Assembly (NCBI GenBank): GCA_002293475.1
Contig: DBDG01000017.1
Span: 1-64,000 of the forward strand
Source: Lachnospiraceae bacterium UBA938
Lineage (GTDB): Bacteria > Bacillota > Clostridia > Lachnospirales > Lachnospiraceae
Reading direction: 5' to 3'
DNA length: 64,000 nucleotides
Under the pieces are notes generated by a model. That model did not search any database and was not told where the DNA came from. It saw only the letters and a program-made list of their open reading frames with translations. The position numbers and the translations under genes are program-made. Positions 34,601 through 44,000 of this stretch are shown here, in pieces; position 1 is the stretch's first letter; each line of letters starts with the position of its first letter.

Positions 34601-36123
34601 CTGGTGATAATCCCTACTCTGCTGCCCTTTTTTACTCCTTTTGCCTTAAGTATAGTAACTAGATGGTTTGTTTTATGATGTAATTCTCCATAGGTAAGAA
34701 AATCATCCCCATCTTCCAGGGCAATGCGATCCGGTTTCATTGATGCCTGCTCATCAAATAATTCCACGACGCTTTTGTTGACAGGATAGGCTTTATCCGT
34801 ATCGTTAAATTGATAAATCAACTGCCTGTACTCAGTCTGGGACAATAATGAGATATGCTTCACTTTACGGTCCTTATTCTCTTTTAAGCTGGAAATAAGG
34901 CCGAGCAGCTGCTTAGCCATCTGTCTTGCCTCACTGTCTGGATAGACGGAAACCTTATAGTCTATTTCCATCTGCAATCCTGAGTTTTCGTCCCAGCCCT
35001 TGATAATGACCTGACGGGAGTAATGCTGTTCGCCGTTATAAAATTCCCTTCCGGCGGCCTCCAAACCGGCTATTTTATTACGCAGCTTCAAATTATAATA
35101 ATTAAAGCAGTTGTCATACAGACTTTCGGCTGCCGTCCCGGCCAGTCCCAGCTCCTTCACTATCATGTTATATGGAAAGCGGTGATGTAAAAAGCTTGTC
35201 GTCAGCTCCTTTAGTACCCGGACCGCCATTTGGGAAACAGTTTCATCTGCATCAATCTGAAATCGGAACGGAACCGAGCTTACATACATGCCAAGTGATT
35301 CCCACTCCTCCTTTGTATTTCTGCCGGCAAAGGGAATGCCTATGGTAATATCATTTTCATGGGTACTTTTTCCCAGATATATCAAATATGCCGTCAATAA
35401 AACCGCATTTAAAGAGACACCACATTCTTTTCCGTATTGTTCTAGCTGTTCTTTGATATCCCGGCTTATATGCACTATTTTTCTTTTTCCGGCCAGTTCA
35501 GAAGCGGCTCTGTCCCCGGACAGACCAGGCTTGTCCAGTTTCTCCTTCCAGAAGAGCCGCTCTTTCGCATATCTTGCCGACTGCAAGTAATTGGCTTCTT
35601 CCTTCAGAAAATCGACAAGATATGAATCAGCGGGGGCAACATCCTGTCCTTCGTACTGATCGCTGATCATGTTGGTTAATAGCTGGAATGACCAGCCGTC
35701 GGCAATCACGTGGTGCAGCTTGACGAAATACCCGCAAGCACGACTGTTGAGCTGGAAAACGATGAACTGGTATAAAAAACTATCCTTCAAAACAAAAGGA
35801 ACCGCCGCCCGTCTTTGCGCCCATTGTTCCAAGCCGCCCTCGTCAAGACATGAGCGGCTCAGGTCTTCAAAGGTCACGTTTCCGGCTTCCGGCTGGTAAT
35901 ATTGATAATATTCGCCGTCCTGTTCCATAATCCGCGTATGGAATATGATATTCCTTTTTATCACCTTAGCTATCGATTTTCTTAGCCTTACCGGATCCAG
36001 CGCTCCTTTTACCAGCACATAGCCCCCGATATGAAACATGACCGAATCAGGATGAAGCATCTGCGTCAGCCATATCCGCTTCTGGGGCTGTGTCAATGGG
36101 TATATTTCAGTATTATTCTTCAT
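31663..36123 (-). CDS. NRPS, C(starter)-A(Asn)-PCP-E
   Basis: A 1486-residue synthetase. C domain 1-430: starts YPLTQPQKRIWLTQML, like lipo-initiation C domains; active site HHVIADG at 137. A domain about 450-950: YILYTSGTTGKPKG near 590, NEYGPSEATVG near 730. Reading pocket residues by position against GrsA gives D-L-T-K-I-G-E-V-G-K, one residue from the published Asn code DLTKLGEVGK. PCP: Ser987 in LGGDSIHAI. E domain 1020-1486: HHIIIDGISW at 1167, EWHGRN, RTIGWFT. The ATG at 36123 overlaps the previous stop. Predicted product: N-acyl-D-asparaginyl thioester. There is no thioesterase. Confidence 0.88.
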   Translation of the reverse strand: MKNNTEIYPLTQPQKRIWLTQMLHPDSVMFHIGGYVLVKGALDPVRLRKSIAKVIKRNIIFHTRIMEQDGEYYQYYQPEAGNVTFEDLSRSCLDEGGLEQWAQRRAAVPFVLKDSFLYQFIVFQLNSRACGYFVKLHHVIADGWSFQLLTNMISDQYEGQDVAPADSYLVDFLKEEANYLQSARYAKERLFWKEKLDKPGLSGDRAASELAGKRKIVHISRDIKEQLEQYGKECGVSLNAVLLTAYLIYLGKSTHENDITIGIPFAGRNTKEEWESLGMYVSSVPFRFQIDADETVSQMAVRVLKELTTSFLHHRFPYNMIVKELGLAGTAAESLYDNCFNYYNLKLRNKIAGLEAAGREFYNGEQHYSRQVIIKGWDENSGLQMEIDYKVSVYPDSEARQMAKQLLGLISSLKENKDRKVKHISLLSQTEYRQLIYQFNDTDKAYPVNKSVVELFDEQASMKPDRIALEDGDDFLTYGELHHKTNHLVTILKAKGVKKGSRVGIITRHSFETIIAMLGILKLGGVYIPIDDQYPKARIDYIIEDAAVELILTNSAYGKDEVNGREVVCLEHEKLSPGIDHETITCETDPESPAYILYTSGTTGKPKGIIVTHMSLANYVIWADEMYIHGEDVAFPLFTSLSFDLTVTAVFTPLISGNKIVIYRDDKEEYVLYRIIKDNKVQAVKLTPSHMSLLTDQAYRESSVKRLIVGGEQLTCALAEKITANFGGNMEIFNEYGPSEATVGCMIYQYSQERDKGFAVPIGKPAANTKIYVLGADRSPVPIKETGEIFISGKGLAAGYLNQKELTDERFMENPFEEGQKMYATGDLARFISDVCIEYIGRKDQQIKINGRRIELEEIEHVIKGIPTIKDAVILYKDGKDGFTGLCCYYVKDGSVTPAKLQKEAAVKLPQYMIPAWFVEIPAVPLTANGKTDKDALLSIKIGQGKTKPGSENYDAADKALLTGIKEVLKTENLSLADNFYELGGDSIHAIRIASRLSEAGFRIRAVDILEHPKLYDMVKQMERAYRQDNIEADGEAELTPVISRFFRMNHRNPHYYNQSLAVRLDCRINKGQIDEAFTCLVRFHDSLRMNYKKEKHKLFYEEKYRKSGFQSAYVDLSQVDEKLIEEAAINISEKIKAGFDIEKDLLIRTCLFKLSATEQILLITAHHIIIDGISWGILLDDLEKLLKLSLTSQAMDLSGKSASYQSFSKYWLENSAGDSRFKAEYLEKVNMARSGFIRTPHYATYRNSIKKQVLVSAELTARLFGMAGRNIGTSELGALVAAAVMALYRIDKDLCRIIDLEWHGRNAAAGERDLSRTIGWFTIITPAVIEEHENGATSIVKAVERAINKSRQASDECSFVTWYADRRAGQEAIMKLNYLGNYTAMLNRELFQYADFPAGEDISPDNYMMNALEVNAVIIDSVLRISLLADREVFDDAMTEQIGNDLPRFLEELIRMSEESDDTGILAGHFDTVDLSEEDMKIIFS

Positions 36124-39100
36124 GTCGTTTCTCCTCAATAGGCACGTTGGCAATTAAGGATTTCACAAGACGCTCTTCGGTCAGATAAAGTCTGTTTAAG
36201 TTCTCCGCCGTTTTACGCAGTGAATTCAGACTGTATTTCCCGTTCATCTTATAGCGTTCTATGAAAGCCAGGGTCAGTCGCCAGCCGTGTACCAATTCAT
36301 TCAGGCTGTCCGTATTTATCAATCCTTCCTCTAGGACATGTTCCAACCGATATTTTTGAGCATGCTGGGCTTTTGAGATGTTTTGAAAAGTAAAATAGAG
36401 CCGGTCTGCCGCTTCTTCGAACCAGCCCGCTTCTTCGATTTTTTCATTATAGACGGCGATAAAGCTTTTTAATTCCCTAAGCCCGTCCATGATCTCTTTT
36501 TTATGATTCCTGATATGCTGCAACAGAAGCACACAGCTGCTTACGTGCCTTTGTTCTACGGTGGCGGCCGGGGAAGGCCCAAAATCCATATAAGACGGAT
36601 ATTGTCTGTTTGCCGCGAAATGATCCCTTGCGCCTTCATATGCGGTGATTATATCTTGATATTTCATCTGCTGTTCCTTAAAATCAAGGCTGTTCTTATC
36701 GCTTTGTTCCAGAATATACACCGATTTAAGCTCATCGTCATATCCGTAAATAAGCAGGGTATGTGGCCAATGCTCAATCTTGTATGTATCTTCCCTGAGC
36801 GGGCTATAGTAACAGTCGATCTGAATAATTGCCATCCTGCCTCTTGCCAGGGCCGACTTCACGTTGCTGATAATGTCGTTGCTATGTACGATTCGGTTGA
36901 TCTTTAATCCGCAATTGTTTAATAAATGTAACAGCTTATCCCGTATAATATAAGAAGCCTCAATACTGCCGCCGTTATCTGAACTCTCATAAATAAGCAC
37001 GTCATTGCAGAGTACCTCGTTCCGGTCATACCCGTAGTATTGCAATACCGGAAAAAGGGCATTATAAAAACAGTCTTTATAGATGACCTCGTTAAACGGC
37101 TCAATGCCCTCGATATATATTTGGGAATTCTTGTCTGCTGTCCTATCGCCTTCGCTGCTTAAAAATGCGGCTACGGCGGCGCGGAAATGCTCTTCAAATC
37201 CATTCATCCTGGTTTCATCTATCTGCTCATGGGCGTAGTTGAAGTTAACCCGGAGTTTCTTCTCTATGATCAGCCCGGTAATATCTAGCAGATAATTCAG
37301 AGGCATATCCGGGTCAGCCGTATTACCAAAATCCAAGTCAGAGATAGTGAATAGATCGTAATTAATATTTTGATCAAACTCTCCCAGATAGTTAAAGCGG
37401 ACATCTGACGTAAAGTCCAGCTTTTCGGCTATCATTCTATCTTCCGACAGATATTTTAAGCTTCCGAATTCCAGCCCGCCGTTTGGTATGGTACCGAGAT
37501 AATCGGCGATTTTTTCGATGTATCGGCGGGGAATATCTTCCTTAACCTGAATAAAAACCGGATAAACGCTGGTGAACCATCCTACCGTTCGGGCGATATT
37601 GATTTCTTCATCTAGGCCGCCCCGGCCGTGACCTTCGATATCTGTTACAAAGCTCTCGATGCCCATGGTTTTTTTAAGGGCAAGGGCTGTACAGCCGAGC
37701 AGGATATGATCCATATTAAGGAATAAGCTGCTGGATTTTTCTTGCATCTGTCTGGTCAGTTCCTGGGTAAAAACAATGGGGCGGTCTTTCCGCGTTTTCA
37801 GCAGCGACCAGACCTTAATTGTTTCCGGCCGGCCAGCTGTGATTTCATCGGCAAGCTTCAGCCAATATTCCTGTGCGGATGCAAGCTTGCTGCCTTTCGT
37901 ATCGTCAATCAGCCTGTCCACCCAGCTTTTATATGAATGTGTCTTATTGATCAGCCGGAATTCTTCATGCCGTAACATCTGGTTATATCCCTGCGCAAAA
38001 TCTTCCAGGATAATACGCCAGGAAAAACCGTCGGTCAGTAGATGATGGATAACGAAAAGGAGATGGTCACCGTCATGTTTATGAAAACAAGCCACCTTGA
38101 TCAACGGCCCGTTTTGGATGTCAAGACCTGCCTGTATTTCATTGATCTGCGCCAGCATATCCGACTCATTTGCCATATCAAATTCCTCTATCCGGCAAAA
38201 CTGCCCAATGGTTTCTCTGGCGGCGGGAAGCACTGTCTGCAAGATTGGGGCATGATCTGTTTGATACCTAGCTCTCAGCATATCATGATGCCTGACAATT
38301 CCTTCTACCGTCAGGCGTACCGTCTCCATATCAAACCCCTTGGCGGCGTGCAGAATAAGGGATTGGTTATAATGGGAACAACGAAAACCTTTTGTTTCAA
38401 AGAACCTTCTTTGGATAGGAGAAAGCGGAACATCGCCTACGAACGGTTCTTGGCTGATTGCCTCGTCGGCGGCAACCAAGCTGGGGCTTAATTGCTCTAT
38501 TGTGCTATATGTATAGATATCCTTTACAGAAAATTTATAGTGTGGCAGCATTGCCACCATACGGATGGCCTTGATAGAATCTCCGCCTAGTTTAAAGAAG
38601 TTTGCTTTAATACTTATATCCTGAATGCCTAAAATCTCTTCCCATATCTTTGCCAGCTCATGTTCTTTCACATTTCGGGGTTCTACATAAGCATCCGCAT
38701 CTTGCGTTTCTTCCAAAACTGCCGTTGCATAATGTGCTTTCATAGCTACTGCTTTTTCTTTCCATGACTGCCGCTGTGCTTCCTCCGGAACCGGGATGCT
38801 GCCGATCATGATGTTATAATCTGACAGAAAGAAGCGGATAACTTTCTCTAAATCGCTTAGCACATGCATAATTGTCTCGGCGCGGTATAACCCTTCATGA
38901 TATAATAGTTTCACTCCCATCCTATCTGTTTCTATCTTAAACCGGAAAACTAGGTCGGCATCCTCTGATCCAGTGTCGTCTGTACCGTGCAGACCCTCCT
39001 CTTTGACAATAATCCTAAACAGCGGCTCCCCGCCTTTGAGCGGAAGCCCCAGCGCTTCAAAGACGTGATAGAGCGGATAGATTTTATTCTTATATGCCTG

Positions 39101-39508
39101 ACTCACTGCATCTTTGGATTCCAATAATAACTGCTTAAAGCTTTTATTCTCAGTATGACGGTAGCCAAAAGCCAGGATTCCGTTTACTTTATCTATGTCT
39201 TCTAGCATGGCCGGAATGCCAAACAGCACTTCCGGCTGCCCGGTATAGCTGTTGAGCAGATAAGATATGGCGGCAATCAGCAAGATATATATAGCATAGT
39301 CGGATTGACCGCACAATAACCTGATTTTTTCATAAGTAATGTTCGCAAAATCATAATCATATTCTTTTCTAATCCGCTTTTCATCATTATAAAAGTCATA
39401 AGGGAGTAAAGTAGCTGCTTCGTACCCTGACAGCCTATCCAACCAATTCTCATATTCCTTCTGGTATTTATTGCTGGAAATCAATATATTCTTTTCGTAC
39501 CTATCCAT
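36113..39508 (-). CDS. NRPS fragment, half C-PCP-E, fused to BtrH-like (C39-fold) domain
   Basis: A 1131-residue protein of unusual order. Residues 1-245 resemble only the C-terminal lobe of a condensation domain; no HHxxxDG is present. PCP: Ser311 in LGGDSIKAI. E domain 350-795: HHLLTDGFSW at 488, EGHGRG, RTVGWFTS. There is no A domain. Residues about 800-1131 resemble the BtrH N-terminal/C39-peptidase-like fold, with Cys813 (YKDCFYNAL) and His916 (WPHTLLIYGYDDE) spaced like a papain-type pair. BtrH transfers an acyl group from a carrier protein, so the domain is a candidate release or transfer catalyst. The ATG at 39508 has AAAGGA upstream. Confidence 0.78.
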   Translation of the reverse strand: MDRYEKNILISSNKYQKEYENWLDRLSGYEAATLLPYDFYNDEKRIRKEYDYDFANITYEKIRLLCGQSDYAIYILLIAAISYLLNSYTGQPEVLFGIPAMLEDIDKVNGILAFGYRHTENKSFKQLLLESKDAVSQAYKNKIYPLYHVFEALGLPLKGGEPLFRIIVKEEGLHGTDDTGSEDADLVFRFKIETDRMGVKLLYHEGLYRAETIMHVLSDLEKVIRFFLSDYNIMIGSIPVPEEAQRQSWKEKAVAMKAHYATAVLEETQDADAYVEPRNVKEHELAKIWEEILGIQDISIKANFFKLGGDSIKAIRMVAMLPHYKFSVKDIYTYSTIEQLSPSLVAADEAISQEPFVGDVPLSPIQRRFFETKGFRCSHYNQSLILHAAKGFDMETVRLTVEGIVRHHDMLRARYQTDHAPILQTVLPAARETIGQFCRIEEFDMANESDMLAQINEIQAGLDIQNGPLIKVACFHKHDGDHLLFVIHHLLTDGFSWRIILEDFAQGYNQMLRHEEFRLINKTHSYKSWVDRLIDDTKGSKLASAQEYWLKLADEITAGRPETIKVWSLLKTRKDRPIVFTQELTRQMQEKSSSLFLNMDHILLGCTALALKKTMGIESFVTDIEGHGRGGLDEEINIARTVGWFTSVYPVFIQVKEDIPRRYIEKIADYLGTIPNGGLEFGSLKYLSEDRMIAEKLDFTSDVRFNYLGEFDQNINYDLFTISDLDFGNTADPDMPLNYLLDITGLIIEKKLRVNFNYAHEQIDETRMNGFEEHFRAAVAAFLSSEGDRTADKNSQIYIEGIEPFNEVIYKDCFYNALFPVLQYYGYDRNEVLCNDVLIYESSDNGGSIEASYIIRDKLLHLLNNCGLKINRIVHSNDIISNVKSALARGRMAIIQIDCYYSPLREDTYKIEHWPHTLLIYGYDDELKSVYILEQSDKNSLDFKEQQMKYQDIITAYEGARDHFAANRQYPSYMDFGPSPAATVEQRHVSSCVLLLQHIRNHKKEIMDGLRELKSFIAVYNEKIEEAGWFEEAADRLYFTFQNISKAQHAQKYRLEHVLEEGLINTDSLNELVHGWRLTLAFIERYKMNGKYSLNSLRKTAENLNRLYLTEERLVKSLIANVPIEEKRHEE

Positions 39509-39559
39509 ATCCGTCATCCTTTCTGCGACAAATTTACATAGATATTCATGGCAATTAGT

Positions 39560-41020
39560 TTATGATAATTTTATCTCAAAATCGCTCAGCAGCTTGCCCG
39601 GAGTATCGACTGCCTGCTCCAAAATACTTATGTACTCGCGCAAAAGCATTTTAACCGTTTTGTCAGTGAACAGTTCTTTACTGTATATAAAGCATACATT
39701 CAGATGTTTCTCCGCGGTGTTAAACACGTTTACCTGTAAATCAAAACGCCCATCTGTTTCAATATAATCATGATAAGCCTTCACCTGAAGCCCTTCCAGC
39801 TCCAAGTCCCCGTAATCCGTACTTTGCATAATAAACAGCGTGTTAACAAGTTTTCCTTCAATATTTAACTTAGGAATCACCTTTTCGGTCAGCACATCGA
39901 ACGGATATTCCTGATTAGCATATGCTTTTAATAAAATATCCCTAGTATCCTTTAGGAACCCTTCAAAGGTTTTCCGGCTCGAAGGGTAATTTCTGATTGG
40001 CAGCATATTGACGAACATTCCGATTATGTTCCGGGACCATGGCCGGGTTCTGCCTTCACAGCTCAATCCGACCACTAGGTCGTCTTGTTCCAGCCATTTC
40101 CCCAAAAGGACATAGTAAGCGGAAAGCATAAGCATGTTTAGGGTAATGCCGCTTTCCGTGCAGAACCGAAGTATCGTGTCGCGGTATTCATCAGCAAATT
40201 CATAATAATGCGAGCCTTCCGTATATTTACTGATTCCTTCTTTAGCAAAATCCGTTTTCAGTTCGGTTGTCATATGTCCGTCTTGAAATTGCTCCAGCCA
40301 AAAGCTTTCTTGCTGTTTTCCCTCTTCTGATGCCATAAAACGGTTATACCATTCCACATAGTGTCCATAATGATGTTTTATTTCGGGCAGGCCGCTCCCG
40401 CGGTAGAGCTCATGAAATTCGTTTATTAATATCGCGATAGATTTTCTGTCGGCAATAATATGGTGGATATCCATCAGCAGCAAATATTCCTGTTCCGCAT
40501 ACTTTACCAGCCTGACCCGGAACAGCGGCGCTTGCTCCAGATTGAAACGCTTAATAAAGTCATCTAGGTCGTCATGGGCCGCACCCTTGCTTATTTTTAC
40601 ATATTCAACGGAGAAATCGACCTGATCATTTACTTTTTGGATATATTCCCCCCGCGCAAGATGAAAGGAGGTACGTAAAGCCCGATGCCTTTTTACCAGC
40701 TGTTGAAAGACCGCATTGATTTGGGTTATATCGGCTTTCCCTACCAAGAAAAGCGCCCGGGGGATGTTATAAGCCGTATCCCGCTTCATAAATTGATGCA
40801 AAAGGATCATCTTTTGGGCGGGCAGGAGGGGAAATGCATCCTCATAACCTGGTACCCTTGATACTGGCTCAGGTTCCGCGTATTTATTATTCCCCTCACT
40901 GGCCGCGCCGCTCACGCCGGTTTCATGTTCTTCCATCTCTAAAAACATTCTGGCCGCACTCTCTTTATGAAGGCGGCCGCTGGCAACTTGCTCTAATATA
41001 TATGTTTTCACCTGATGCAT
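39560..41020 (-). CDS. Free-standing NRPS condensation domain
   Basis: A 486-residue protein. A roughly 60-residue N-terminal part (helical, then variable) could serve docking. A full condensation domain follows from about residue 60 (AFPLLPAQKMILLHQ). The active-site motif is HHIIADR at 186: the catalytic second His and the Asp remain, but the usual Gly is Arg. VVGLSCEGRTRPWSRNIIGMF matches the later conserved motif. It has no A or PCP domain and follows a protein that already ends in a C domain, so it may work in trans or be non-catalytic. Confidence 0.8.
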   Translation of the reverse strand: MHQVKTYILEQVASGRLHKESAARMFLEMEEHETGVSGAASEGNNKYAEPEPVSRVPGYEDAFPLLPAQKMILLHQFMKRDTAYNIPRALFLVGKADITQINAVFQQLVKRHRALRTSFHLARGEYIQKVNDQVDFSVEYVKISKGAAHDDLDDFIKRFNLEQAPLFRVRLVKYAEQEYLLLMDIHHIIADRKSIAILINEFHELYRGSGLPEIKHHYGHYVEWYNRFMASEEGKQQESFWLEQFQDGHMTTELKTDFAKEGISKYTEGSHYYEFADEYRDTILRFCTESGITLNMLMLSAYYVLLGKWLEQDDLVVGLSCEGRTRPWSRNIIGMFVNMLPIRNYPSSRKTFEGFLKDTRDILLKAYANQEYPFDVLTEKVIPKLNIEGKLVNTLFIMQSTDYGDLELEGLQVKAYHDYIETDGRFDLQVNVFNTAEKHLNVCFIYSKELFTDKTVKMLLREYISILEQAVDTPGKLLSDFEIKLS

Positions 41021-41051
41021 ATCTCATCTCCCTTGCCGAAACATTCCGGGC

Positions 41052-44000
41052 TTAAAAATTGAAATCTACGTCTGTCTTGCTGCTGTCTGCCGCAACGGTC
41101 ACTGCCGCCGCTAGGCTGATATCGGCTATTTTGATCATATCATTTCGGGAAACCATGTCCAGCACTGCATGGTAGTCTTCAATCATTCTGCTGACCATTG
41201 CTTCTTCCAGATAATCTTCCGCATATTTAATCTTGACCCTTACCTTCTCCGGCAGGATCCGGACTATTACGCGCATTTTCTGCGTTTCGACAGTGGTAAT
41301 ATCATTTTCATATTCAAATTCGATACCGTCACTTTTCGTAACCTCTTCTTCAAGGACAAACATAGTAAAGACGGTATCAAATAAATACGATTTTAACAGG
41401 TAGTTGCTATCGGTCAGGTCTTGGACGATCTCACTTAGATAATATTGCTGGTTGTTGATGGCTCCGATGAGAACGCCCTTGATCTCCTCGGCATATTGGG
41501 CAAAAGTCTTCGCGCCGGAAGGATAACTCCGCAGCGGAACCCCGTTCGTCATGGTTCCGATCAGCTTCTGCAGCTTTTCCTGCTCCCTTCCATGTAACGG
41601 CGTTCCGATTACAACGTCCTCTGATGCCGTGTATTTGGAATATACAATGCCGAAAGCAGCCAAGTAAACCATGAAGAGGGTCATCTTATGCTTGACTGCC
41701 AACTGGTTCAAACGGTTGAACAAGGCCTCATCCTCGATATTTAAATCTTTATCTGCTCCTTTATATACATCTTTTTCGTCAGGGTCATGCCTGTCCCATT
41801 TTCCCTTTTGAGGATTGAACCCCTCGAAAACATCCTGCCAGTACTTTCTTTTCTCCGTTAGATCCATTTCTGTCCGCTGCTTAAACTGCCATGATGCGAA
41901 GTCTTTATACTGGATCGCTAATTCATCCAAGGGCTTATCTGCATAGAGGTCAGCCAGTTCACTGACCATGATCATGGCCGATAGTCCGTCCCCGGCGATA
42001 TGGTGATAGTCTATCAGTAATTTGGTACCTTGCCGGTTCATAAACAATGTCGTTCTTATCAGCGGCGCTTTGGTTAAATCAAAGGGCTTTATATATGTGC
42101 TGATATCACAGTCCTCTTCGGTTACAACCGATAAATCAAAAGGTATCTGCTCATGAACATACTGCACGATCTCATCTCCCGATATCCCAAAAGACATCCG
42201 CAATATCTCATGCCGATACACGAGCTTCCTCAGCGCGGTTTCCAGACGTTTTACCTCCAAACGGCCGTTTATCTTAATCAGCATGGCGTTATTATTCCCG
42301 GTCGCCAGACTGTTTAGCTGTTCTTCCATATATAAGCCGATCTGCTGAAACGACAGTTTGTAGCTTGCGCTTTCCGGAATCCGCACTATCTCTTCCTTTG
42401 CGCTTCCCGCATGGGTGCGGATATATTCCGCCAGCTTACTGATAACTGCGTCGTTAAACACGGTTTCCAGCGGCATATCCACTTCAAACTGTTCGTATAT
42501 CATAGAAATCATCGTCATCACTTTCAGCGAATGGCCTCCTATGGCAAGGAAGTTATCTGTCCTGTCAAATTGATCTGTCTGAAGAATCTCGCTCCATATG
42601 GCGGCAAGCTTGATCTCTATCTCATCCAAATAGGCTGATTCCTTTTTTCTGTACATTGCCCCTATTTTCGGCAAGGCCCGGTAATCGACTTTGCCGTTTC
42701 GGTTCATGGGAATCTTCCCGATCTGTCTGATCCCGGACGGGACTTCATATGCCGCCAGGCGTTCTTTTAAGAATTCATACACGTCATTTTCTTTAATGCT
42801 TGTATCCGCAACATAATAAGCGATTATATTTTTTTTACTTTCTTCCTTGACCGGATTTTCCTCATATCCGATTTCCTTCATGATTTCTGCCACTTTTTCG
42901 TGATTTATTTCTTCTTCCAGTTCCCGCTTTGACTGCTCCAGTTCAATATGCCCCAGCCGTACCTCCCAGCTGTTGGGGAAGGTATAGTTGTCATATCCTT
43001 TTTCTTTTCTCTGTACGTATATTCCCACGTCATTGACCCGGCAGTTGCTGGAACATGAGCCGGTATCCTGGGGCTGTCGCCAATAATCGCTGCGGCTTTT
43101 TAAAAAATCTTGGATTTCTTCTTTTGTTACATCAGTATATCGGTAAAAATCAACGATTTCTGTTTTTTCAATTACATCCCTTTCCAGTTCCATTCCTTTA
43201 CTGAGCATTTGGGTTACATAATCCTGTTTGGCATGATAGAGGTATCTTTGCTCTAATATCTTTTCTTCTATTTCCGCTACATTATTAATCTTGCCCTGTT
43301 TCAGTATGTCATACAGCCTGACATCGAATATCTGTCCCCTAGAGAGGCCGTTTATAATAATGGGAATATGATTTTCATATGCATATCTGGTGCTCAGGGT
43401 GGTCAACACCTTAAAGCATCCTTTGCATACGCTGTATTCTTCCTTAAGCCCGGCTAAGAAGACTTTGTTCATATCTTCCTGGGTCTGGATGACGCAATCC
43501 ACGCCACATTCACTCACTACCCTGTCTATATTTTTAAAGGCCGCCTCCGATATATAGCCATTATCAAACACGAACGCCAGCACCTTGACGCCCATTTCGA
43601 CTAGGCGGCAGAGGGCGTAGGTACTGTCTTTTCCTCCGCTGTAAAGCAGTATGCAGTCATATTGACTGCCCGGTGTCTGTTTTAGTTTTGGCGCCAGCTC
43701 GTCGATGGTGCGGAAATACTCATCCGTCAGACCTTGGTATTCCTTGTATTCATTACATACATTACAGATGCCGTCTTCTCCTATCGATACTCCGTCATAT
43801 TGGGAAGTGAGTCCGCAAAGACAGCAATGCCTGGCTTCTTCTTCATCTTCTACATGAATCAGACCTTCCCGGATGCCGGGATAAGACAGCAGGACTTCCT
43901 CAATCCCGGCTAATTCAATTCGGTTCCCCCTTATTTTTACCTGTCGGTCTTTTCTACCCAGATACTCCAGATTGCCATCCGGCAGAACTCTTCCATAATC

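Noticed and set aside
42828..43838. PP-loop segment as a separate gene fused by sequencing error
   Set aside because: The frame is continuous on both sides, and the A domain resumes with its proper C-terminal A10 motif after the insert, so an in-frame domain insertion fits better.
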